Positions 15,295 to 22,304 of a stretch of DNA of 22,468 nt are shown here, piece by piece (the first letter of the stretch is position 1; every line of letters begins with the position of its first letter). Position numbers and translations under genes: made by a program. The notes beneath the pieces were generated by a model. The model saw nothing but the letters and a program-made list of their open reading frames with translations. It had not been told where the DNA came from and made no database searches. The stretch comes from Candidatus Zhuqueibacterota bacterium 4484_87 (GTDB lineage: Bacteria > Zhuqueibacterota > Zhuqueibacteria > Thermofontimicrobiales > Thermofontimicrobiaceae). The stretch lies in assembly GCA_002085355.1 (NCBI GenBank), contig NATN01000005.1, forward strand, positions 1 to 22,468. The letters are read 5' to 3'.

Positions 15295-16764
15295 TCATGA
15301 AAGAATATCTTCCCGCTGCATAATTGGCAGGGCAATGAAAAATGTCGAGCCTTGTTTGAGTTTGCTGGTCACCCATACTCTGCCGTGGTGTTTGGTGATA
15401 ATTTCTCTGACTAATGCCAGCCCTAATCCGGTTCCTTTTTCTTCCTGTACTTCGACGGTCTCTGTTGCCCGATAAAATTTATCAAAAACGCGCTCCAGTT
15501 CGTTTTCGGAAATGCCATAGCCCTGGTCTGTGACGCTGATGATCTGTTCATTGCCCGTTTCTTCGATGGAAATGGTGACTGTAGTGTCAGCCGGGCTATA
15601 TTTGACGGCATTGGAGAACAGATTCAAGATGACCTCACCCATCATCTGGCGGTCAGCATTGATGGAAGAAATCTTTTCCGGAAATCGTAACTTCACTTGA
15701 ATGTTTTTGGAGCTCGCCAGAAAAGCATTCATGCTTACGACGCTCTGAATAACATCATCCATAGTGAGCGGAGTCATGTGTACCTCGGATTTGCCCGACT
15801 CAATGCGCGAAATGTCAAGATATTTATTGATGAGCTCGCTCAGACGGCGGGATTCTTTCAAAATGATATTGGAATATTCTCGTGATTGATCAGAGGAAAT
15901 ATTTTCATCCAAAAGCAGTTCGCTGAAACCGGTAATGGAAGTCAGTGGCGAGCGCAGTTCGTGCGATACCATGGAAACTACTTCGGATTTTTTGCGGTCA
16001 ATTTCTTTTTCTCTGGTCAGATCGCGCAGGGCAATGACGACGCCAAAGAGTTTGCGATTATCGCTGATGACTTTTGTGGCGATCGCCTGAAGAATGATCG
16101 GCTGGCGCTGATTTTCCGGCGTCACTTCAATTTCTACTTTTTCCTCACTGGAGTTGGTTCCGCTTTTTACTTTTTCAATCAGCCCTTTTAATTTGTCGTC
16201 TCTGATCAGCTTTTCCAGTTCCATTGACAGGTAATTTTGTCGCGTGACATTGAACCAATTTTCAGCGACTGAATTCATCAGTTCGATGCGGTTGAAATTA
16301 TCGATAACAACAACGCCGTCGCCGATGTTTTTCAGAATTGCCTGAATCTTTTCCCATTCAAATAATTTTTCACCGACGTTTTTCTTTTTGATTTCGTGGT
16401 GCTCTTTGGTGAGCATGTTGAAAAATTTGCCAAATTTTCCTAATTCATCTTCAGCATCCACCGGGATTCGTAACTCGAATTGACCCCCGGCAATTTTTCG
16501 GGCGATTTGGTTGTAAGTACGAATCCTCTCGTAAAATGAGCTGCATAAAACGCGGGTTGTCAATGCCGATAGACTAAGGGAAATAGCTAAAATGATTATG
16601 AAAAACCAAAAATTTTCCTGCGGCGATAAAGTGACTTGCCCTGACTCTATGCGGGCGTGATTCAGAAAAACGATGACTACAGGAATGAAAATGATGACAA
16701 ACAAAGATAAAAAAATTTTAAAAGAAAAGTTGCCTTTAATCTCCATAATTGCTTTGTCCCACAT
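15295..16764 (-). CDS. Membrane HAMP-PAS histidine kinase (WalK/PhoR-like)
   Basis: This inner-membrane sensor kinase has 489 residues from the ATG at 16764; a TTG three bases earlier is a less likely start. It has a membrane segment at about 15-35, a very short periplasmic loop (about 20 residues), a second membrane segment at about 50-70, then HAMP (about 72-125), a coiled coil and one PAS domain (about 140-245). HisKA follows with His268 in SMVSHELRSPLTSI, then HATPase with NLFSNAVKYSP, DQGYGI, FDKFYR and GTGLGLALV. The short loop makes sensing within the membrane or cytoplasm more likely than ligand binding outside. It begins 5 bases after the stop of the REC-GGDEF gene, so the two form an operon. 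No cognate DNA-binding regulator follows it directly; the cyclase's receiver is the nearest candidate target. Confidence 0.94.
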   Translation of the reverse strand: MWDKAIMEIKGNFSFKIFLSLFVIIFIPVVIVFLNHARIESGQVTLSPQENFWFFIIILAISLSLSALTTRVLCSSFYERIRTYNQIARKIAGGQFELRIPVDAEDELGKFGKFFNMLTKEHHEIKKKNVGEKLFEWEKIQAILKNIGDGVVVIDNFNRIELMNSVAENWFNVTRQNYLSMELEKLIRDDKLKGLIEKVKSGTNSSEEKVEIEVTPENQRQPIILQAIATKVISDNRKLFGVVIALRDLTREKEIDRKKSEVVSMVSHELRSPLTSITGFSELLLDENISSDQSREYSNIILKESRRLSELINKYLDISRIESGKSEVHMTPLTMDDVIQSVVSMNAFLASSKNIQVKLRFPEKISSINADRQMMGEVILNLFSNAVKYSPADTTVTISIEETGNEQIISVTDQGYGISENELERVFDKFYRATETVEVQEEKGTGLGLALVREIITKHHGRVWVTSKLKQGSTFFIALPIMQREDILS

Positions 16765-16769
16765 CAAAA

Positions 16770-17720
16770 TTATTGTAAAACAACACGATTCCTCCCCATC
16801 TCTTTTGCTTTGTACAGTCGTCTGTCAGCAGTGTCGATGAGTTCATTAAAAGTTTTGCCGTCTTCCGGGAATGTGGATACTCCCATGCTCACAGTGATTT
16901 TTCCCGAAGGCTGTGACTCTTCGAGTTTAAAATTGAAATCTTCGATAAGTTTTCTGATTTTTTCAGCAACAATCGAAGCAGCTTTATGGTTCGTCTCAAT
17001 CAAAATAAGCGCAAATTCTTCGCCGCCATATCTGGCTGCGATATCAATGTTGCGAATGTTGTTGCGCAAAATATTTGCGATCGTGCGCAGCACATAATCT
17101 CCTGCTGGATGTCCATGCGCGTCATTATATTGTTTGAAATAGTCTATATCCATCATCACAATGGAAATGTGATTGTTATGACGCTTCGCGCGGATCAATT
17201 CTTTTTCTAATTGTTCTTTGAAAAAACGGTAATTGTATGCGCCAGTGAGCCCGTCAGTAATAGCTAATTTTTTTAGCTTGATTTGCGCTTCTTCCAATTG
17301 CCGAATTTTTTGTTGCAGTTCTTTGTTCAGATGCTTGATACGCAGCAAAGATTTCACACGTGCGAGCAGTTCCAGTTTGTTGAACGGTTTGGCAATGAAA
17401 TCGTCAGCGCCCGCTTCGATTCCTTTTATTTTTGATTCAATTTCGTTCAGCGCCGTCACTAAAATGATGGGAATAAATCGTGTCTGTGAATTGTTCTTTA
17501 TGTGACGGCATACCTGAAAGCCATCCATGCGCGGCATCATAACATCTAAAAGAATCAAGTCCGGCGAATGTTTTTTCACCTTTTGCAACGCCTCGATGCC
17601 ATCTTCGGCAAAGATAACGCGATATCCGCCTTCTGTTAAAAATAGGCGCTGCAATTTTCGGTTTAAAGGTAAATCATCGACAACAAGCACGGTTGATTTT
17701 TGTGCAAGTTTATCTAACAT
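16770..17720 (-). CDS. REC-GGDEF diguanylate cyclase response regulator
   Basis: This 316-residue response regulator should make cyclic di-GMP from two GTP when its receiver is phosphorylated. The receiver (about 8-125) has VVDDLP, phospho-acceptor Asp59 in LILLDVMMPRMDGF and AKPF. A coiled-coil linker (about 128-155) joins it to the GGDEF domain (about 155-316), which has the active-site motif GGEEF at 232-236 and the RxxD inhibitory I-site (RNID, 223-226) exactly five residues upstream, so it should be active and feedback-inhibited. It is a single-receiver version of the PleD/WspR layout. GGGAGA lies nine bases before the ATG. It is the first gene of the cyclase-kinase operon, preceded by a near-consensus sigma-54 promoter at 17791-17806. 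No PilZ or other c-di-GMP receptor is recognisable nearby. Confidence 0.96.
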   Translation of the reverse strand: MLDKLAQKSTVLVVDDLPLNRKLQRLFLTEGGYRVIFAEDGIEALQKVKKHSPDLILLDVMMPRMDGFQVCRHIKNNSQTRFIPIILVTALNEIESKIKGIEAGADDFIAKPFNKLELLARVKSLLRIKHLNKELQQKIRQLEEAQIKLKKLAITDGLTGAYNYRFFKEQLEKELIRAKRHNNHISIVMMDIDYFKQYNDAHGHPAGDYVLRTIANILRNNIRNIDIAARYGGEEFALILIETNHKAASIVAEKIRKLIEDFNFKLEESQPSGKITVSMGVSTFPEDGKTFNELIDTADRRLYKAKEMGRNRVVLQ

Positions 17721-17790
17721 GCTGTTATGTCTCCCAATTGTTGCTGTTCATGGTGCTCTTCAGCGGCAGAATTAAATTACAAATTAGAAT

Positions 17791-17806
17791 AGCAAATTTT
17801 TTGCCA
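17791..17806 (-). promoter_or_regulatory. Predicted sigma-54 (-24/-12) promoter of the diguanylate cyclase operon
   Basis: Read on the minus strand, 17806 to 17791 is TGGCAAAAAATTTGCT. It has the invariant GG and GC separated by exactly 10 bases, TGGCA at -24 and TTTGC at -12, compared with the consensus TGGCACGN4TTGCW. It starts 5 bases after the gcvPB stop and gives a leader of about 60 bases before the cyclase ATG. An NtrC-type activator is encoded about 5 kb away on the same strand. Confidence 0.6.
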
Positions 17807-17810
17807 TGAT

Positions 17811-19262
17811 TTACTGCGCGTCAAAATTATATCGAATATCAGGAGACTTAATTGCTTTCACTTCATCCAGTCGGCTCACAGGTGTCGAGTGAGGTGCGTG
17901 TTTCACCAGATCCGGATTTTCATCAATTTCTTTATTTATTTGAATTAATGCGTCAACAAAGGTGTCGAGCATTTCAATGGATTCTGTCTCTGTCGGCTCA
18001 ATCATCAATGCTTCGGGCACGATGAGCGGAAAGTAAATCGTCGGCGCATGCATTCCGTAGTCCAGTAGTCGCTTTGCGATATCCAATGTGGAAGCGGATT
18101 TTTTCTTTTGTCTGTTGCCCGATAGTACAAATTCATGCATTGCCGCACCGGGAAAAGGCATGTCAAAATAATCTTTTAATTGTGATTTCAAATAGTTGGC
18201 ATTAATGATGGCGTTTTGACTGACTCGTTTTAATCCCTCGTTTCCTAACATGCGGATATAAACGTAAGCCTTTACCATCACGCCAAAATTTCCATAAAAT
18301 GAATGAATTTTGCCAATGGATTTCGGAAAATTTTCTTCAAGTGAATATTGGCCATTTTGTTTTAAAATTCTGGGAACTGGTAAAAAATCGACCATGCGCT
18401 CGGAAACGCCTACCGGGCCGGACCCGGGTCCGCCGCCGCCGTGCGGAGTGGAAAAGGTCTTGTGCAAATTAAAATGCAGCACGTCAACGCCCACGTCTCC
18501 GGGACGGACGATGCCCAGCAACGCGTTCAGATTGGCGCCGTCCATGTACAGCAAGGCACCCACTTCGTCGAGTAACTCTTTTATCTCTTTGAGTTGCGAC
18601 TCAAAAAGCCCCAGCGTGTTGGGATTGGTCAGCATGAGCGCTGCCGTATTCTCATTCAAATTCGCTCTGAGACTGTCCATGTCCACGAGACCATTTTCAT
18701 TAGATTTTATTTGCACGGCTTTGTATCCGGAAATTGTCGCGCTGGCGGGGTTTGTGCCATGAGCTGAATCCGGAATGAGTACGGTTTCCCGCGGATTTCC
18801 TTTATCCTCGTGGTAAGCGCGAATTAACATCAATCCCGTCAATTCACCGTGCGCGCCGGCTACGGGTTGCAGGGTTACAGCTTTCATCCCGGCAATTTCG
18901 CACAGGAATTGTGAAAGTTCATCCATGAGCGCCAAAGCGCCCTGAGAGCGTTGCACGTCCTGCAATGGATGCAGATCTGTAAAACAAGAATTTCTGGCAA
19001 TATCTTCATTTATTTTGGGATTGTATTTCATGGTACAGGAGCCGAGGGGATAAAAACCTTTGTCGATATGATAATTCAACTGCGAGAGCTCCACGAAGTG
19101 ACGCATCACGTCAATTTCGCTCACTTCAGGCAATCGCGCCGCTTTCTTTCGTAAAAATTTTTTCGGGATCACTTCATCGATATTCTTGGTCGGAACAGTG
19201 GGTTTTGGCAGTGCATATCCTTTTCGTCCTTCAGAACTCAATTCAAAAATCAACTTCGCCAT
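17811..19262 (-). CDS. gcvPB: Glycine dehydrogenase (decarboxylating) subunit 2, P-protein beta chain
   Basis: This 483-residue PLP enzyme subunit belongs to the two-subunit P-protein of the glycine cleavage system. With GcvPA it decarboxylates glycine and passes the aminomethyl group to lipoyl-GcvH. The PLP Lys is Lys268 in HFNLHKTFSTPHGGGGPGSGP, followed by the glycine-rich loop that is hallmark for this family. Other family blocks are YPLGSCTMKYNPK near the N-terminus, DSAHGTNPASA and MYMDGANLNA-like LYMDGANLNALLG. The ATG at 19262 is chosen because GGAG lies 7 bases before it; an upstream TTG at 19268 would leave only one base after the SD. Length is normal for the family. It stands alone: gcvPA, gcvT and gcvH, usually directly upstream, are not in the 300 bases before it, and the next gene is divergent. 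Confidence 0.97.
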   Translation of the reverse strand: MAKLIFELSSEGRKGYALPKPTVPTKNIDEVIPKKFLRKKAARLPEVSEIDVMRHFVELSQLNYHIDKGFYPLGSCTMKYNPKINEDIARNSCFTDLHPLQDVQRSQGALALMDELSQFLCEIAGMKAVTLQPVAGAHGELTGLMLIRAYHEDKGNPRETVLIPDSAHGTNPASATISGYKAVQIKSNENGLVDMDSLRANLNENTAALMLTNPNTLGLFESQLKEIKELLDEVGALLYMDGANLNALLGIVRPGDVGVDVLHFNLHKTFSTPHGGGGPGSGPVGVSERMVDFLPVPRILKQNGQYSLEENFPKSIGKIHSFYGNFGVMVKAYVYIRMLGNEGLKRVSQNAIINANYLKSQLKDYFDMPFPGAAMHEFVLSGNRQKKKSASTLDIAKRLLDYGMHAPTIYFPLIVPEALMIEPTETESIEMLDTFVDALIQINKEIDENPDLVKHAPHSTPVSRLDEVKAIKSPDIRYNFDAQ

Positions 19263-19430
19263 TCGCAAGCTCCAATAAAATAGTCATTTGTGATGTTTGT
19301 TTATTTGTGGTTTTATTTACTAATAACTGCGATAAAATACAATTTAATTTTGAAATAATCAAGGGATTTTTCATGATAAATTACTGCAAAATTTGCTAAG
19401 AAAAATTATCACCTTAATCATTAAATGGTA

Positions 19431-19458
19431 CAAAGTTATACTAAAAAGTATAACTTTG
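19431..19458. promoter_or_regulatory. Perfect 12-bp inverted repeat between gcvPB and the TetR gene
   Basis: CAAAGTTATACT (19431-19442) and AGTATAACTTTG (19447-19458) are exact reverse complements around AAAA. Each arm contains TAACTTTG reading outward, a match to the Bacteroidota -7 element TAnnTTTG. So it can be a hairpin, an operator for a dimer, or a pair of back-to-back promoters. There is no T-tract on either side, so a terminator is unlikely. It lies 169 bases from gcvPB and 121 bases from the TetR start. Confidence 0.6.
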
Positions 19459-19501
19459 AAATAACTTCTGCAGAAAATTTTTGATGCGGTTCAGATTTTT
19501 C

Positions 19502-19532
19502 TTGACTTTTTTATTTAAAAATATTATCTTTG
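19502..19532 (+). promoter_or_regulatory. Predicted promoter of the TetR-family gene
   Basis: TTG (19502-19504) lies 20 bases before TATCTTTG (19525-19532), fitting the Bacteroidota -33/-7 pattern. The same bases also read as a sigma-70-like TTGACT and TATCTT with a 17-base spacer. The operator at 19541-19558 begins eight bases after the -7 box and so covers the likely start of transcription. Confidence 0.55.
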
Positions 19533-19540
19533 ATTTAATT

Positions 19541-19558
19541 TGACCGAACAGTCAGTCA
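19541..19558. promoter_or_regulatory. TetR-type operator, copy 1 (autoregulatory)
   Basis: TGACCGAACAGTCAGTCA is an imperfect palindrome of the TGACYGN4-TCRGTCA kind bound by TetR-family dimers. It matches the second copy at 20208-20225 in 16 of 18 bases. It sits between the promoter and the ribosome-binding site of the TetR gene, so repression of its own transcription is expected. Confidence 0.8.
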
Positions 19559-19578
19559 ATATAAAAAATTGGAGAATC

Positions 19579-20190
19579 ATGCCCAAAGTTGTTGACAAAG
19601 CAGCAAAGAAGAGTGAAATTGTAAACGCGGCAATGAAGGTGTTTGCACAAAAAGGATTTGCAAACACAAAGATGTCCGATATCGCCAGAGCTGCAAAAAT
19701 CGGCAAAGGTACGATTTATGAATACTTTCACAACAAAAACGATATCTTTGAACACGGATTTTTATCATTGATGGAGTTGTGGGAGACGAACATTGCCAAG
19801 AGAATTTTCAGAATCACTGATCCGGAAGAAAAGCTCAAAGCCATTTTTTATTCATTTCTGGATTTTTTCGAGGGTGATCACAGCGAAATCATCGATGTTA
19901 TGCTGGATTTTTGGGCAGAAGCCATTCGGCAAAAGGACGAGCAGCGGCTGCGGGTGATTAATCTGGAAAAAATTTATCAGGATTTCCGTGAAATTATCAT
20001 CGCCGTGCTGAAAGAGGGCATCCGAATCGGTAGATTCAAGCCGATGAATACTTTCATGGTGGCATCATTGCTCATCGGAATGACGGACGGGCTCATGCTG
20101 CAATGGATTATGAACAAAGATTTGATTGACATTAAAGAGGCTTATCGCTGTTTAATTGAGGAAGTTTTGTCCGGGATTTATATGAAATAA
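19579..20190 (+). CDS. TetR/AcrR-family transcriptional repressor
   Basis: This 203-residue regulator has an N-terminal TetR helix-turn-helix (about 9-57): KKSEIVNAAMKVFAQKGFANT, then SDIARAAKIGKGTIYEYFHNK. The C-terminal ligand-binding domain (about 65-200) is helical and not assignable to a ligand; FadR/AcrR-like sensing of fatty-acyl or lipophilic compounds is common for this layout. The ATG at 19579 is chosen over a TTG at 19540 because that codon lies inside the operator and GGAG sits at 19571-19574. Two near-identical operators, one before this gene and one before the LolA-like operon, point to autoregulation and control of the envelope operon downstream. Confidence 0.95.
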   Translation: MPKVVDKAAKKSEIVNAAMKVFAQKGFANTKMSDIARAAKIGKGTIYEYFHNKNDIFEHGFLSLMELWETNIAKRIFRITDPEEKLKAIFYSFLDFFEGDHSEIIDVMLDFWAEAIRQKDEQRLRVINLEKIYQDFREIIIAVLKEGIRIGRFKPMNTFMVASLLIGMTDGLMLQWIMNKDLIDIKEAYRCLIEEVLSGIYMK

Positions 20191-20207
20191 AAAATTTATG
20201 AGTAAAA

Positions 20208-20225
20208 TGACCGAAAAGTCGGTCA
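20208..20225. promoter_or_regulatory. TetR-type operator, copy 2, before the LolA-like operon
   Basis: TGACCGA (20208-20214) and TCGGTCA (20219-20225) form a perfect 7-bp palindrome with a 4-base spacer, 34 bases before the start of the LolA-like gene. TAAAAT at 20203-20208 could be the -10 box it overlaps, but no convincing -35 is visible. It matches copy 1 in 16 of 18 bases. Confidence 0.85.
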
Positions 20226-20259
20226 AAAAATAAAGACGGAAATTGGTGAGGAGGTTATT

Positions 20260-21021
20260 ATGAAAAAAATAATTTGGGGCCTGGCAATTCTTCTTTTTGC
20301 TTTTTCTTCGGTGCAGGCACAAAGCCTGACAGCAGAAGAAATTATTCAAAAAGTGAACGCGTTAATGAATCAAAAATCAGTTTACGCCAAAGCACGGATG
20401 ACGATTGTGACCACGTCCGGTAAAAAAAGGACGTTTGAATACGAGTCGTGGAGCAAGGATTCGGGTGAGAAAAATTTAATCCGTTACACAGCGCCGCATC
20501 GGGTGAAAGGTCAGGCGATTCTGATGCTGAACAATGCCGATGACATCTGGGCGTATTTTCCCCGCACGCGTCGCGTGAGAAAATTGGCTTCGCACGCTAA
20601 AAAACAGAAAATGCAGGGAAGTGATTTTAGTTACGAAGACATGGGGACTGGCGATGCTTTCGTGAATGATTTTACTGCAGAAAAGCTGAAAGACGAAAAG
20701 ATCGAAGGATTCGATTGTTACAAAGTAGAGCTGACGCGCAAAAAAGGTGCAGACAGCCAATATTCGCGGCTGATTTGCTGGGTGATTAAAAAGAATTTTT
20801 TCCCGGTAGTAATAGATTATTATGATGATAAAAATCCTGATATCTGGGTGAAACGGATGGTGCAAAAAGACATCCGTGAAATTGACGGCATCCCCACCGG
20901 GTTGAAAATCGTCATGTATAATAAAAATGATAACACCCAAACCGAAATGGAGTTTCTTGAAGTCAAATACAATTTTCCGCTTTCTGATGACATGTTTTCG
21001 GAAAGGAGTTTGGCAAAATGA
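20260..21021 (+). CDS. LolA-like outer-membrane lipoprotein-sorting protein (PF17131-like)
   Basis: This 253-residue protein is exported by a signal peptide ending VQAQ at about 21. The mature chain fits the LolA/LppX-like half-barrel that binds lipid or lipoprotein acyl chains in the periplasm. Recognisable blocks are YAKARMTIVTTSGKKRTFEY near the N-terminus, RVKGQAILMLN, DDIWAYFPRTRRVRKLASHA and GSDFSYEDM, which I associate with the PF17131 branch often found next to RND/MMPL transporters. GAGGAGG lies 5 bases before the ATG. The stop overlaps the start of the next gene (ATGA at 21018-21021), so translation is coupled to the beta-barrel protein. It is likely repressed by the TetR protein through the operator 34 bases upstream. 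Likely role: lipid or lipoprotein transfer toward the outer membrane, with the barrel as partner. Confidence 0.88.
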   Translation: MKKIIWGLAILLFAFSSVQAQSLTAEEIIQKVNALMNQKSVYAKARMTIVTTSGKKRTFEYESWSKDSGEKNLIRYTAPHRVKGQAILMLNNADDIWAYFPRTRRVRKLASHAKKQKMQGSDFSYEDMGTGDAFVNDFTAEKLKDEKIEGFDCYKVELTRKKGADSQYSRLICWVIKKNFFPVVIDYYDDKNPDIWVKRMVQKDIREIDGIPTGLKIVMYNKNDNTQTEMEFLEVKYNFPLSDDMFSERSLAK

Positions 21022-22292
21022 AATGGCGTTATTTGCTATTTGCCCTTTTTCTCTGGACACTGCCTGCGCTGGGGCAGCAGGTTGAAATATTTGGTTATTT
21101 CGAGCCTCAGTTTATGGGCGCCAAAATCGGAGATGAATTTTATCAACTGTCGTCCAACAAGCTGCGAGTAGATTTACAACTCCGTACCAGTGATCGAGTT
21201 TCCTTCGGTGCTAATTTTGACTATATCACTTATCACGGAAAGACAGATTGGGATTTGAAATTGTTTATGCCGGAAAATGTCGTTAATGAAGTGTCGGATA
21301 TAAATATGTTCGGATATTCATTCAATCCCTATCATTGGGAATTTTCTGATCGGCAATTTTTAGACAACGCTTTCGTGAAGTTTAGCTTTTCCAAATTTGA
21401 TTTGACGGTCGGGAAACAGCAGATCTCCCTGGGTACCGGCTATGTGTGGAATCCGGTTGATGTGTTCAATCGTAAAGATATCGTTGATCCCACTTACGAA
21501 CAGCCGGGGCACAACGCAATCCGTTTAGACATTCCTATTAGTAGCAAATGGGGCATAACTTCAATTTACGCTCCAACAGATAACTGGAAAGCAGACGATT
21601 TGCTGCTAAAATTGAAAGGGAATTTGGGACATTTTGATTTTTCCATTCTCGGCATTCAAAAACAATGGAAGTTTACCGATGCGAGGATTGTGGATTTTAT
21701 TAACCAAAAATTTTATCAACTCCCGACGAGGCGTCAAATTCTGGGTTTCGATTTCGCCGGTGAACTGTTTGGCTTGGGAGTATGGGGCGAAGCAGCACAT
21801 AATCGGTTGTTAATTGAAAATGATGATTGGTTGGATTACGAAAAACAATTGGCTATGACAAGTTTAGGCGCGAGTTTGCCCATGTCATTGGAAAGAAATT
21901 TCTGGGAATGGGTCGTCGGCGCGGACTATACTTTTGACTCACAAACTTATGTCATGGCAGAATTTTATCAGAATTATTTTGCCAAAGATGACTATAATGA
22001 TTATCGATTCAATGACTGGATGCAGTATTATATGGCAGAAACAAAGACACTGAGCCGTGATCAATGCTACACCATGATTCAACATCCGGTGACTGATTTA
22101 CTCAGTGCATCGATTTCTGGAATCTATAGTTTCTCTGATGAAAGCTCGGCAGTTTTTCCCATGATTGTTTACAACCTTTTTGAAGACGTAGATTTGACGT
22201 TTATCGGCAATTTTTATCTTGGCAAAGAAGGCACGGCGTATGCGAAAAATTTGGGCAACGGTTTCATGGCACGGGCCAAGGTTTATTTTTAA
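21018..22292 (+). CDS. Outer-membrane beta-barrel protein (porin-like)
   Basis: This 424-residue protein has a signal peptide at 1-19 (ending PALG). The rest is made of alternating hydrophobic/aromatic strands with polar loops, closing MARAKVYF with the terminal Phe used by the BAM machinery. Blocks such as LTVGKQQISLGTGYVWNPVDVFN (split by a turn) recall the DUF1302/alginate-export-like barrels commonly paired with LolA-like proteins. The exact family is uncertain. It overlaps the LolA-like gene by four bases (ATGA) and is followed 12 bases later by an oxidoreductase gene, so all three are one operon. No inner-membrane RND/MMPL pump is present among the visible genes; it may lie beyond the right edge. 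Confidence 0.85.
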   Translation: MKWRYLLFALFLWTLPALGQQVEIFGYFEPQFMGAKIGDEFYQLSSNKLRVDLQLRTSDRVSFGANFDYITYHGKTDWDLKLFMPENVVNEVSDINMFGYSFNPYHWEFSDRQFLDNAFVKFSFSKFDLTVGKQQISLGTGYVWNPVDVFNRKDIVDPTYEQPGHNAIRLDIPISSKWGITSIYAPTDNWKADDLLLKLKGNLGHFDFSILGIQKQWKFTDARIVDFINQKFYQLPTRRQILGFDFAGELFGLGVWGEAAHNRLLIENDDWLDYEKQLAMTSLGASLPMSLERNFWEWVVGADYTFDSQTYVMAEFYQNYFAKDDYNDYRFNDWMQYYMAETKTLSRDQCYTMIQHPVTDLLSASISGIYSFSDESSAVFPMIVYNLFEDVDLTFIGNFYLGKEGTAYAKNLGNGFMARAKVYF

Positions 22293-22304
22293 ACAGAGGA
22301 CAAA

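Noticed and set aside
19263..19268. TTG start two codons upstream of the gcvPB ATG
   Set aside because: The GGAG would be only one base from it; the ATG at 19262 has proper spacing.
19540..19578. Upstream TTG start for the TetR-family protein
   Set aside because: It falls within the operator palindrome and lacks a ribosome-binding site, whereas the ATG at 19579 has GGAG in place and gives the normal N-terminus.
20476..21060. 194-codon minus-strand open frame opposite the LolA-like gene
   Set aside because: It overlaps a gene with signal peptide, SD and family motifs, and runs across the start of the next gene. No supporting feature of its own.
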